Assembly: GCA_009777475.1 (NCBI GenBank)
Contig: WRLU01000008.1
Location: 1 to 64,000, forward strand
Direction: 5' to 3'
Length of the DNA: 64,000 bases
Source of the DNA: Oscillospiraceae bacterium
GTDB taxonomy: Bacteria > Bacillota > Clostridia > Oscillospirales > UBA929
Each line of letters starts with the position of its first letter. The stretch's first letter is position 1. Of this stretch, positions 8,260-16,439 are shown one piece after another. The position numbers and the translations under genes were made by a program. The notes below the pieces were generated by a model. That model was not told the DNA's origin and ran no database searches. It saw only the letters and a list, made by a program, of their open reading frames with translations.

Positions 8260-9329
8260 GCAAAAGGGCCCTAATCGCCATGAGCGGCGGGGTTGACAGC
8301 TCAGTTGCCGCCTGCCTGGCGGCAGGACAGGGCTTTGAGTGCGCAGGGGCTACAATGAAGCTGTTTGCCAATGAGGATATAGGTGTTGACAGGGAAAAAA
8401 CCTGCTGTTCCCTTGAAGACGTAGAGGATGCCCGTGCCGTGGCTTACTCCCTCGGTATGGAGTACTATGTTTTTAATTTTACTCTTGATTTCAAAAAACA
8501 GGTCATCGGCAAATTCATAAGCGGCTATCAAAATGGGGCGACACCCAACCCCTGCATCGACTGCAACCGCTATATGAAATTTGAAAAGCTCCTGTCTAGG
8601 GCCTCAGAGCTTTCTTTTGACTATATTGTTACCGGGCATTATGCCAGGATTGAATATGATGCCGGGCAGGACAGGCACCTGCTCAAAAAAGCGGCGGATG
8701 AAAATAAGGACCAAAGCTATGTGCTGTATTCCATGACCCAGCCACAGCTTTCGCGTACATTGCTTCCGCTGGGCGGTCTTTGCAAGACTGAAATACGCCA
8801 AATTGCCCTCCGGCAGGGCTTTGTTAACGCGAAAAAACGGGACAGCCAGGACATTTGCTTTGTTCCCGGGGGCGATTATGCCAAATTTATTGAGCTTGCC
8901 TCCGGCAACGTGTGCCGTGAGGGTGATTTTGTTGACACAGGTGGGCGTGTGCTGGGCAGGCACAAGGGCTTAATACATTATACCATCGGCCAGCGCAGAG
9001 GGCTTGGGCTTGCCATGAAAACACCCATGTATGTACAGTCAAAAAACACAGAAGACAATACCGTGACCCTCTGCACTAACGATAAGCTGTTTTCCAAAAC
9101 GCTTACCGCGGCAGATTTCAACTGGATCGCCTGTGAACCACCCGGAGAACCGTTGCGCGTCAAGGCAAAAATACGCTATAGCCACCCGGGGGACTGGGCG
9201 GTGGCATGGGTATTGCCTGACGGCAAAGTGCATATTGAGTTTGACTGGCCACAGCGGGCAATTGCCAGGGGTCAGGCAGTGGTTTTGTATGACAACGATA
9301 TTGTTGTGGGCGGCGGCACAATTCAGTGA
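8256..9329 (+). CDS. mnmA: tRNA 2-thiouridylase MnmA
   Basis: MnmA adds sulfur to U34 of Lys, Glu and Gln tRNAs, using ATP and a sulfur relay from a cysteine desulfurase. At 357 residues it is the normal size. The PP-loop AMSGGVDSS is at residues 8-16, the first catalytic Cys in NPCIDCN near 91, and the second in SQDICFVPGG near 200, so both halves of the disulfide mechanism are kept. The central domain and the C-terminal beta-barrel with GQRRGLG are complete. It is coupled to nadA by a 4-bp overlap and ends just before a strong terminator. Confidence 0.96.
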   Translation: MSKRALIAMSGGVDSSVAACLAAGQGFECAGATMKLFANEDIGVDREKTCCSLEDVEDARAVAYSLGMEYYVFNFTLDFKKQVIGKFISGYQNGATPNPCIDCNRYMKFEKLLSRASELSFDYIVTGHYARIEYDAGQDRHLLKKAADENKDQSYVLYSMTQPQLSRTLLPLGGLCKTEIRQIALRQGFVNAKKRDSQDICFVPGGDYAKFIELASGNVCREGDFVDTGGRVLGRHKGLIHYTIGQRRGLGLAMKTPMYVQSKNTEDNTVTLCTNDKLFSKTLTAADFNWIACEPPGEPLRVKAKIRYSHPGDWAVAWVLPDGKVHIEFDWPQRAIARGQAVVLYDNDIVVGGGTIQ

Positions 9330-9353
9330 AAGGGCAGATTTTTTTCACGCGCA

Positions 9354-9387
9354 AAAAAGAAACCGCCGTACGGCGGTTTCTTTTTCG
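9354..9387. terminator. bidirectional terminator between mnmA and the secreted protein
   Basis: A perfect 12-bp inverted repeat (AAGAAACCGCCG, 2-nt loop, complement) at 9357-9382 is flanked by an A-run and a T-run, so it can end transcription from both sides. It serves the convergent mnmA and the gene at 9401-12322. Confidence 0.92.
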
Positions 9388-9400
9388 CGCTTTTAGTTGC

Positions 9401-12322
9401 TTATGATGGAAGACCATTCGTGGTCAGAACCGGCTGTGTGGGGGCTTTATTGCCCTTTGCTATGTCACAAAGGAACAAGTACTTGCCGCTTGCTACATTT
9501 TGCTTACCGGCAGTTTGCTGTACGCCATCAAGCCAGTGAGTAGCCTTGAGACCGAACTGTTTGCCTTTGAGGTCTCCGGTTCCCTTGAGAAGGCTCTTTA
9601 AGAAGGTTGTTGCATTAACCTTTTTAGGCGCACTGCCCGGTTGCCATGTGGTGCCGTTAGGATTGCTGGCAGCGGTTTTCCACCAATACTCGGTCTTAGC
9701 CACAACTTCTTTTCCGCCAACAACCTGAACAGGAGCTACGCAAACACCTTCTAACTGTCCCCATCCTGTGATTTCAGAGGTTTTGTCAGCCTTACCCTTG
9801 ACATCAGCTCTAGCGGCTACGGGATACGGTGCAACCGCAATGTCAATATCAGCAGAGGGGTAAGGTGTGGTCACGTTTTTCTTCTCTGCCAAAATCCACT
9901 TGCTACCTGAAGCCTGAGGATTCTTGCCTAAAAGAATGCTGTAGTTGATATAGGGCTTTTGGGTAGCCTTTTTGCGATCCTCGGTTTTGGGGAAGTCATA
10001 CTCAGCGGTGCCTACTTTGATCTTCAGCGTTGCCGACTTGTTGAGAACCTTGGAGAGCCAGCGGGCTTTGTCGGTTTTAACAGCCTTAAAGCCTTTGCCC
10101 TTAGGATTATTCTCAACCGAGGTGGGGGTTATCGGATTGCCGCTTGCATCTTCAAAACGTTCCTGGGTGAGGTTGAGGAAATAGCCTGCCGGGTTACTGG
10201 GAACTTTAATCTCCGTTGCTCTGCTAGTTATGCAATTTCCAGCACGAACCTGTACTAAGGTGCAGTTGTTGCATCCGGCACTCCTCGGGGCTGTCCAGGT
10301 GGGGGGATCATTAGTGAACCAGATGGACTCGATTTCAAGGGTTCCGAGACCGAAGGTATAGAAGCCTAAAACCCCGATATCCCTCTGTGCGACTGTTACT
10401 CTGTCTTCAGAGTCCACAACTGGGGTTTTAATAGCAGTCAGAGCGACAGGGATGTCCTGCCATTCATCGGTCAGGGTGTAATCGCTTTGCAGAATGTCTA
10501 TCCATCCCAGGTATGTCTCGTTTTCACGTTGAACAGAGATAGCGGTGTTGTTGGAGAAGGTGGGACCTGCGTTGCTGTTGCCCCTGGCGCGGATAACAAT
10601 GTGCGTGTAGTTCTCACCGATGCCGATCGCACGGTATACACCAGCGACCTGCCCGGCATATGCATCGCCGGTGGCAGAGGTGCGGTTGAGTGTCAGCTTG
10701 CCGTCAACGCCTAATGCAACACTGTCCCATGTATTAGGGGCTGAGGGATGGAAATAACGTGGCCTCCAGCCATCATCGGAGTCATAGTCATCTCTTTCAT
10801 CAGAGTGAGTGTACGGCAACCCATCAACATCAGCAATCTTATGCAGGCTGGGCCAGATGGGATCTGGAGCTGCAGGAGTGATCGGAGGGGGACCGGGGTC
10901 GCCGGGGTCTATTGCCGAGCCAACGAAGTCGAAGATATACGCTCCGTCAGAGGGGCCACCTGGGGTTCCGTCGCCCTTGGGCGGGAAGATGTTGGGGAAA
11001 TGCCAGTCGCCATAATTGGGAGTCGGCCCCGGCTCATCGCCACGCGGGTCAAAGTCTGGGTCGTTGGTAAACCAAAGACCAGAGACGGTCATCTTGCCTG
11101 GTTCAGGTGCTGTGTCTCCATCTCCGTAGGTAATAAATCCAACAGCAGCAACGTCAGACGTGTTAAGTGTGTTGGGACCATCAACGAGACCAGTACCCAG
11201 AGATATAGTAACATTAACAAAGTCGGTGTAACTCGGTGTATAATTACCCGTAAGATGAGCACCAGTTGAGTTTATCCACTCAAGATCGTCGTCATCTCCC
11301 TCAGAAAAGAATGCCAAGTTTAAGATGCCATCGCCCTTAACTCTGGCGATTAGGAAGCTGTAGTCCTCTTCAGCATTGACTGCACCTATGCTGCCTTTGT
11401 CATTCTCTGTTGATTCAACAATTTCAACAGGAGTTCCGGCAGTTGCTACGGTACCATTAGCGGGATGGAAGTAGCGTGCATCAACGCCAACTGTGCCGTA
11501 GGTTAAAGATGTACCCGCCTGCTCTGACTCTTTGAAGTCGAAGACGGTGTAGGCATCTACGGTGGGGGTGGTACCGCCTGTTAAGGTAGAGGTACCGACT
11601 ACGCCCAAAAAGCTACCCCAGCCTACTCCGTATTCCCAGGGAATGCCACCGCTGTTCCAGTTGGGGGTGCCAACTGTGTTGTCATGCGGGATTACGACTG
11701 AGCCAGCTTGGTACACCAGATTGTCTGTGGTTGCGTTATCCGTGAAGTACACATTGTCAATTGTCACATCGGTCGCGGCGTGACTGTGGAAAGTGACAGA
11801 AGCTATTTCACGAGCATCGAACGGAAGCATAATGGCGATTTTGCCGGTCGTGTTGCTGGTTGTGTACGCCGGGCTAACATCCTGTAGAATGTTGTTGAAG
11901 ACACCATCGTCCGGCTCGCCGGATGCTTTGTCTTCGTTGGCTTCGTCATCCTCCGCAGAGGTCAGGTGAACTTGTATGTTGCGCGTGTTCCCTGTGATGC
12001 CGATGACCATGTAGCCCCAGTCCTTGGTGACTTCATCAACGAGGCTAATGGTACCCAAGCTGTTGTAGCCTGTGCCAGAATCGACTACCAGCCCTGTGGC
12101 ATCAATGTCACCTATTGTCCCGATGGAATAGATGTTGTCTCCGCTGGTGGCATTGGTGTAAGTACCCGGATCACCGCTGTCTTCTGTTGCGTTGGCGAAG
12201 TCGAATACCGGGTAAAGGTCCCCCGCGGGAAGTGCCGCCAGCATAGTCAGCGGAACCAGGGACATGAGCATTGCAACGGCCACCGCCAATGCCCAAATTT
12301 TTCTTGTACGTTTCTGTCTCAT
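9401..12322 (-). CDS. large secreted protein, three FDF-WFTNDP domains plus shared C-terminal module
   Basis: A 973-residue secreted protein of unknown function. A basic signal peptide with a long hydrophobic core covers residues 1-33. Three related domains follow at about 38-194, 258-422 and 461-672; each opens with an FDF motif and closes with WFTNDP or the variant YFTDNA, and the second and third also share a RYFHP motif. Their beta-rich look suggests carbohydrate-binding jelly rolls, but that is inference. Pro/Gly-rich linkers separate them. Residues 708-973 form a basic module (GYFLNLTQER, INYSILL, SGSKWILAEKK, NATTFLKSLL, NKAPTQPV) shared with the proteins at 42906-46919 and 62768-64000. 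No LPxTG or S-layer repeat is seen. The start has a perfect AAGGAGG site. It is a single-gene unit with its own promoter and long leader. Confidence 0.8.
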   Translation of the reverse strand: MRQKRTRKIWALAVAVAMLMSLVPLTMLAALPAGDLYPVFDFANATEDSGDPGTYTNATSGDNIYSIGTIGDIDATGLVVDSGTGYNSLGTISLVDEVTKDWGYMVIGITGNTRNIQVHLTSAEDDEANEDKASGEPDDGVFNNILQDVSPAYTTSNTTGKIAIMLPFDAREIASVTFHSHAATDVTIDNVYFTDNATTDNLVYQAGSVVIPHDNTVGTPNWNSGGIPWEYGVGWGSFLGVVGTSTLTGGTTPTVDAYTVFDFKESEQAGTSLTYGTVGVDARYFHPANGTVATAGTPVEIVESTENDKGSIGAVNAEEDYSFLIARVKGDGILNLAFFSEGDDDDLEWINSTGAHLTGNYTPSYTDFVNVTISLGTGLVDGPNTLNTSDVAAVGFITYGDGDTAPEPGKMTVSGLWFTNDPDFDPRGDEPGPTPNYGDWHFPNIFPPKGDGTPGGPSDGAYIFDFVGSAIDPGDPGPPPITPAAPDPIWPSLHKIADVDGLPYTHSDERDDYDSDDGWRPRYFHPSAPNTWDSVALGVDGKLTLNRTSATGDAYAGQVAGVYRAIGIGENYTHIVIRARGNSNAGPTFSNNTAISVQRENETYLGWIDILQSDYTLTDEWQDIPVALTAIKTPVVDSEDRVTVAQRDIGVLGFYTFGLGTLEIESIWFTNDPPTWTAPRSAGCNNCTLVQVRAGNCITSRATEIKVPSNPAGYFLNLTQERFEDASGNPITPTSVENNPKGKGFKAVKTDKARWLSKVLNKSATLKIKVGTAEYDFPKTEDRKKATQKPYINYSILLGKNPQASGSKWILAEKKNVTTPYPSADIDIAVAPYPVAARADVKGKADKTSEITGWGQLEGVCVAPVQVVGGKEVVAKTEYWWKTAASNPNGTTWQPGSAPKKVNATTFLKSLLKGTGDLKGKQFGLKATHWLDGVQQTAGKQNVASGKYLFLCDIAKGNKAPTQPVLTTNGLPS

Positions 12323-12533
12323 ACCTAAGTTTCCTCCTTAAAATTTTTCCCTTTTATCAGGGAAATGTTTTTGCAGCACATATTCCATGGATTCTACCTC
12401 CCCGCCGTCAGCAACCCCGCAGGACCCAAACGGCCTGCCGGAGCTGCCGGGCGCCAACCACAGGCGGAAGCGGCAAAACACGCGGAACGCGCTGTGTGGC
12501 TCTGCTCTTTTCAGAGCTACTCTGCCACAGCTT
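12323..12533 (-). promoter_or_regulatory. long structured 5' leader of the secreted protein
   Basis: About 210 nt lie between the inferred transcription start (near 12533) and the ATG at 12322. Read on the minus strand the segment can form several GC-rich hairpins: a two-part one near 12500-12530 with GTGGC...GCCAC arms, one around GCGCGTTCCGCG, and one around GGCAGCTCCGGCAGGCC. It matches no riboswitch consensus that I know. It may only be a stable leader. Confidence 0.4.
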
Positions 12534-12539
12534 GTCTAC

Positions 12540-12568
12540 AGTATAGCATACGCCTTTTGGAAAAGCAA
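12540..12568 (-). promoter_or_regulatory. promoter of the secreted protein gene
   Basis: On the minus strand TTGCTT (12568-12563) and TATACT (12545-12540) are 17 bp apart. It is the only good promoter upstream of the gene at 9401-12322 and implies a leader of about 210 nt. Confidence 0.6.
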
Positions 12569-12675
12569 CCCCTAAAAGAAAAAATTTTTTAAAGGTACCT
12601 GCGCCGGTGTGCCGCTGTGGCTTTTCTCCGGTCTGCCGGATGATTTCCGGTGTGCGGCGGGCTTGAACAAAACGC

Positions 12676-12705
12676 TTGACAAGCCGGTGGGCGGTGCTGT
12701 ATAAT
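12676..12705 (+). promoter_or_regulatory. rpmH operon promoter
   Basis: TTGACA at 12676-12681 and a perfect TATAAT at 12700-12705, 18 bp apart, 68 bp before the rpmH start. Strong promoter expected for rpmH, rnpA and the genes after them. Confidence 0.85.
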
Positions 12706-12773
12706 GCCCTTGGTTATTTTTTTTGCCTTCCTGCCTGAGGGCGGAGGGGTATTTTAATGCAAGGAGTGTTTTT

Positions 12774-12908
12774 ATGGTTAGAACTTATCAGCCTAAAAAA
12801 AGGCAGCGTTCCAAGGAACACGGCTTCCGCAAACGCATGTCAACCCGCAATGGGCGCAAGGTTTTGGCACGCCGCCGCCTCAGGGGGCGCAAAATCCTCT
12901 CATCCTAA
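12774..12908 (+). CDS. rpmH: 50S ribosomal protein L34
   Basis: L34, a small basic protein of the large ribosomal subunit. The 44 residues are typical: [18 protein letters not shown], then the conserved [15 protein letters not shown] stretch and a GRKILSS end. The ATG at 12774 is chosen because AAGGAGTG lies at the right distance; an open frame extends upstream but its extra residues do not belong to L34. The stop overlaps the rnpA start by one base (TAATG). Confidence 0.96.
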   Translation: MVRTYQPKKRQRSKEHGFRKRMSTRNGRKVLARRRLRGRKILSS

Positions 12909-13246
12909 TGCGTAAAACGGTGTCCCTTTCGGCCAACCGGGATTTCCGCAGGCTGTATGCCCGAGGCAGAAATACCGCGGGCTCCTGCCTTGCCGTTTAC
13001 TGCGCCAGGAACCGTCTGGGGCTCATCAGGCTGGGGCTGACTGTGAGCACCAAGCTGGGCGGCGCGGTGCAAAGGAACCGTATCCGCCGCCGGATAAAGG
13101 AGGCGTATCGCTTGCAGGAGGGCTTGTTTGTCCCCGGCTATGATATCGTTGTTGTTGCCCGGTTCAGGGCAAAGGCCGCTCCTTTCTCAGCTTTGCAAGG
13201 CGAGCTGCTCCTTTTAAGCCGCAGGCTGGGCATAGCCCGGCAATAA
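12908..13246 (+). CDS. rnpA: ribonuclease P protein component
   Basis: RnpA is the protein subunit of RNase P, which trims the 5' ends of precursor tRNAs. The 112 residues carry the family signature [15 protein letters not shown] (about residues 55-69), the RNA-binding RNR motif. The start follows the classical rpmH-rnpA order with one-base overlap, so the two are coupled. Confidence 0.95.
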   Translation: MRKTVSLSANRDFRRLYARGRNTAGSCLAVYCARNRLGLIRLGLTVSTKLGGAVQRNRIRRRIKEAYRLQEGLFVPGYDIVVVARFRAKAAPFSALQGELLLLSRRLGIARQ

Positions 13247-13268
13247 AAGATTTACCCTCCGGGAGGCC

Positions 13269-13481
13269 ATGATGAAGCATCTGATTTTGCTGATGATACG
13301 CTGGTACCGCCGCTCAATATCGCCCAAGACCATCTCTGCCTGCCGTTTTAGTCCTACCTGCTCGGCATATGCCTGTGAGGCCATAGAAAAATACGGTGTA
13401 CTTAGAGGAGGGTGGCTGGCGGCCCGGCGGATCTTGAGATGCAACCCCCTCTGCAAGGATGGGTGGGACCCGGTTCCCTGA
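13269..13481 (+). CDS. yidD: membrane protein insertion efficiency factor YidD
   Basis: YidD is a small amphipathic protein that helps YidC insert membrane proteins. The 70 residues show the full signature: [20 protein letters not shown], the [14 protein letters not shown] block and a terminal WDPVP. Two ATG codons in a row (13269 and 13272) follow GGGAGG; either may be used. It sits between rnpA and yidC, as in most bacteria. Confidence 0.95.
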   Translation: MMKHLILLMIRWYRRSISPKTISACRFSPTCSAYACEAIEKYGVLRGGWLAARRILRCNPLCKDGWDPVP

Positions 13482-13509
13482 ACACACGTTGAGAAAGTTG
13501 GTTTAGCAC

Positions 13510-14721
13510 TTGGAATTTTTGAGTAGACTTGTTGACCCCTTTGCCTGGCTTTTGCGCTCTCTTTACAGCATGACCGGTTCATACGGAGTGGCGATTATCC
13601 TGTTCGGAATTGTTGTCAAGATGGTTTTGTTTTTTTTCGCCTTCAAGGCGAAAAAGGGCATGCTGAAGCAGCAGCGCTTGATGCCCAAGGTAACCGAGCT
13701 TCAAAAAAAATATAAAAATGACAGGGTGAAGCTGGGTCAGGAGCAGCAAAAGCTGTATGAACAGGAGGGCGTTTCCCCGACAGGCGGCTGCTTGTGGAAT
13801 TTTATACCTATGCCCATCATCATCGCCCTGTTTGGAATCATACGCCAGCCATTGCGTTATCTTTTGGGCATGGAGAGCACTCTTGTGCTTATGCTTATCG
13901 CCGCAGGTGCCCCGGGGGCGGCTGTTGTCCCTGATATGCCTGATGCCGCCGGATCAGCCGGCTACCAAGAGCTAGAGGCCTCCCAGACATGGGTGAGCAA
14001 TCAGCAGGAGGTTCAGGACTGGCTTTACGATGCCGATGCCGTACAGTCATGGGTTGACGAGGATGCCAGGCTGTGGGAGAGTGAAGACAAGGAAGAGAAG
14101 AAAAAATCACACTTAAAGGCCAATTCGGTGATTTTGCGGGGAGCAATTAAAAACCCCGAGGATGTTCAAAAAATGGCTCGTGAGATTGACACCAGATATG
14201 AGCCTATCAACTTCACCTTTCTTGGCATCTTTCAGTTAGGAAGGGTTCCGCGGAAGCCCTGGGATGGTCTTGATCTTTTAGCAATTCTTCCGGTTTTGTC
14301 GGCACTTGTTTCCTTTGCGTCGGCCATTATAATCCAAAAATTCGCGGTCGTTCAGTCCGCTCAGCCCCGGAACACAAGGCTTATGATGCTGTTGCTTGGG
14401 CCTGGCTTTAGCTTGTGGTTTGGGTTTATGCTGCCTGCGGCTCTGAGCCTGTACTGGATGACCCAAAATCTAATCGGGATACCGCAGGAGTACTTTTTAA
14501 CCAGGCATTTCAATGGAGTGCTTGACAGGGAGGACGCGGAAAAGCTTGCCCTTGAAGAACGCAAGAGGGAAGCAGAACTCAGGCAGCGCGAGGAGGACCG
14601 TAAACGCCGGGCTGAGCGTATTGCCGAAAAAAGCAAAAAGAAAAAACCGAAAAGATATAAAATGCAAAATTCCTTAGACACAACAGGCGGAGATGAATCT
14701 AAATTTGAAGGAGACGATTGA
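13510..14721 (+). CDS. yidC: membrane protein insertase YidC (housekeeping copy)
   Basis: YidC/Oxa1-type insertase of the cytoplasmic membrane, 403 residues. The first core helix is YGVAIILFGIVVKMVLFFFA near residues 25-45, followed by a charged cytoplasmic hairpin and PTGGCLWNFIPMPIIIALF near 85-105. An unusually long hydrophilic loop of about 115 residues (about 130-245, acidic and Trp-rich) separates the second and third core helices. The last helices are near 253-330 and the tail is a highly charged coiled-coil-like stretch rich in Glu, Arg and Lys. Where Gram-positive YidC normally has the groove Arg, this copy has Lys (K38). It has no lipobox. The start is TTG. It lies in the usual operon, 3 bp before jag. 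Confidence 0.93.
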   Translation: MEFLSRLVDPFAWLLRSLYSMTGSYGVAIILFGIVVKMVLFFFAFKAKKGMLKQQRLMPKVTELQKKYKNDRVKLGQEQQKLYEQEGVSPTGGCLWNFIPMPIIIALFGIIRQPLRYLLGMESTLVLMLIAAGAPGAAVVPDMPDAAGSAGYQELEASQTWVSNQQEVQDWLYDADAVQSWVDEDARLWESEDKEEKKKSHLKANSVILRGAIKNPEDVQKMAREIDTRYEPINFTFLGIFQLGRVPRKPWDGLDLLAILPVLSALVSFASAIIIQKFAVVQSAQPRNTRLMMLLLGPGFSLWFGFMLPAALSLYWMTQNLIGIPQEYFLTRHFNGVLDREDAEKLALEERKREAELRQREEDRKRRAERIAEKSKKKKPKRYKMQNSLDTTGGDESKFEGDD

Positions 14722-14724
14722 GTT

Positions 14725-15567
14725 TTGAGTAAAAGCATTGAATTTATGGGAAAAACTATAGAAGAAGCGATAAGCTCCGCGCTAAAGGAGCTGGGGGTAG
14801 AGCAGGATGCTGTCTCAATTGAGGTGCTCGAAAAACAGAAAAGCGGGTTTTTAGGAATTGGGTCCTCGCCTGCCAAAATACGCGCAACGCTGATTGTCAA
14901 TGAAACCCCCGAAGCCTCGCCAGAGAAAAGGGCCAAGCCTGCCGCAACGGTTCAGACAACTCCAAAACCGCCAATAGCCAAGCCGGATAGGGCAGGAATA
15001 TCCGCTCGCCCCATTGCTTCCTTTCCTAAAATCAGGAGTGATATAGGGTGCCGCGGAAGCTGGAACCAGGAAAGCGAGCCGCCTTCACCTGAGTTTACTG
15101 AAAAGGCTGTTTCCCTGCTAAATGGAATTTTGGGCCGGATGAATTTATCCGATCCCCCTCCGCGAGTGGAGGCAATCCAAAATGACCAGCATCTCCTTCT
15201 TGAGGTTTTCGGCGAAAATATGGGGCGGATGATAGGCCGCAGGGGTGATACATTAGATGCCCTTCAGCGGCTTGTCTCAGGGATTCTTAACCGTGACAAG
15301 GAAAAGCATACTCGTGTTGTAATTGATACCGAGCAATACCGGGAAAAGCGTGATACGGCATTGATCTCATTGGCGCACAGAACTGCCGCCAATGCCGTAC
15401 GCTACAAATCAAACCAAATATTAGATCCTATGAATGCTTATGCCCGACATGTGATTCACGCAACCTTGCAGGACAACCCCGAGGTTACTACACACTCTGT
15501 AGGCAACGAGCCGTTGCGCCGCATTGTTGTGGCGGTGCCTGGCGGTGCCAGAAAGTACAGGCAGTAG
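14725..15567 (+). CDS. jag: RNA-binding protein Jag/KhpB
   Basis: Jag (KhpB, EloR) binds RNA and takes part in control of cell elongation. Three parts can be seen in 280 residues: the Jag-N domain at 1-52 with the signature KSGFLGIGSSPAKI, a low-complexity Pro/Ala/Lys linker at 60-115, then a KH domain (about 120-205, with GRMIGRRGDTLDALQRLV) and an R3H domain (about 206-275, with RDTALISLAHRTA and HSVGNEPLRRIVV). It starts with TTG, 3 bp after yidC. The usual next genes mnmE and mnmG are absent; cell-wall genes follow. Confidence 0.93.
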   Translation: MSKSIEFMGKTIEEAISSALKELGVEQDAVSIEVLEKQKSGFLGIGSSPAKIRATLIVNETPEASPEKRAKPAATVQTTPKPPIAKPDRAGISARPIASFPKIRSDIGCRGSWNQESEPPSPEFTEKAVSLLNGILGRMNLSDPPPRVEAIQNDQHLLLEVFGENMGRMIGRRGDTLDALQRLVSGILNRDKEKHTRVVIDTEQYREKRDTALISLAHRTAANAVRYKSNQILDPMNAYARHVIHATLQDNPEVTTHSVGNEPLRRIVVAVPGGARKYRQ

Positions 15568-15627
15568 CTTTCTATCGAATAAACGCACCCCCTTTGTCAT
15601 AGGATGAGATGTAGGGAGGCGCGGGAT

Positions 15628-16398
15628 ATGAGATTTTCATCAAAAACCCAAAACCAGCTTTGCCTTTGCCTTTTGGCTTCTGTAGTGATTAGCTTGACAG
15701 GCCTGGCATTTTTCCAGCAACCGGGTGTATTGCCGGTGCAGGGCGTACCCACGCCAATGGCTTTTCCGGAAAGCCGTGTTTTGCCTCCGGTCCCGCTCTT
15801 TCGGTACGTCCCAGTTATAGACCCGGGGCATGGCGGGGTTGACGGAGGTGCGGTATCCCCAATCAGCGGCAAAAAGGAGAGCGAGTATAACTTAGACATA
15901 GGGTTAAAAAGCGAGGTTATACTGCGTTTTTTAGGGTTTAAGCCCATTTTGACCCGCGAAAGCGATGTTTCTTTGTATGATTTTGGGATTAGTGGTATAT
16001 CTAAAAAGAAAAGCTCCGACCTTAGGGCCAGGGCGAGGCTTGTTAATGGAATCGAAGGGGCTGTTTTGATAAGCATTCATCAAAACACATTCCCTGACCC
16101 TAAGTACGGCGGCGTTCAGGTTTTTCACAATGGAAGGGATAACAATCAGAGCTTTGCCGAGCTGATGCAGAATAGATTAAACCGTGAATTTCAAGGAAAG
16201 CGTAAGGCAAAGAAAACTGAGGTTTACCTTTTGAAAAAAGCGCTTTGCCCATCTATACTGGTGGAATGTGGGTTTTTGACTAACGCCGCAGATGAGGCTC
16301 TTCTGCGGAACGATGGTTACCAGAAGAGGTTTGCCGTGACCATGTGTGCCGCTTTGCTCGAATGGGACACTCCCCCTGTTGCTTCCCGGACAATTTAA
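15628..16398 (+). CDS. N-acetylmuramoyl-L-alanine amidase, CwlD-like
   Basis: Zinc amidase of the Amidase_3 family, which cuts the bond between N-acetylmuramic acid and the stem peptide. The four zinc and catalytic residues are clear: His in VIDPGHGGVDGG, Glu in KKESEYN, His in ISIHQN and the catalytic Glu in LVECGFLTN. A signal-anchor helix is at about residues 8-28. Size and layout fit CwlD, the enzyme that makes muramic lactam in the spore cortex, but a sporulation role cannot be read from sequence. The ATG at 15628 is chosen for its AGGGAGG site. It is followed after 41 bp by a SEDS protein. Confidence 0.87.
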   Translation: MRFSSKTQNQLCLCLLASVVISLTGLAFFQQPGVLPVQGVPTPMAFPESRVLPPVPLFRYVPVIDPGHGGVDGGAVSPISGKKESEYNLDIGLKSEVILRFLGFKPILTRESDVSLYDFGISGISKKKSSDLRARARLVNGIEGAVLISIHQNTFPDPKYGGVQVFHNGRDNNQSFAELMQNRLNREFQGKRKAKKTEVYLLKKALCPSILVECGFLTNAADEALLRNDGYQKRFAVTMCAALLEWDTPPVASRTI

Positions 16399-16439
16399 TC
16401 CCTATTTTTTTAGACACAGCCCAGGAGGTCTAGTGCCGT

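Noticed and set aside
12323-12560. Possible c-di-GMP (GEMM) riboswitch before the FDF-domain protein
   Set aside because: A GCGGGGTTGCTGACGG stretch looks like the end of that class, but the required GCAAAGCC-type core is absent on either strand.
12323-12773. Possible replication origin next to rpmH
   Set aside because: No DnaA boxes of the TTATCCACA type and no dnaA gene were seen in the spacer.
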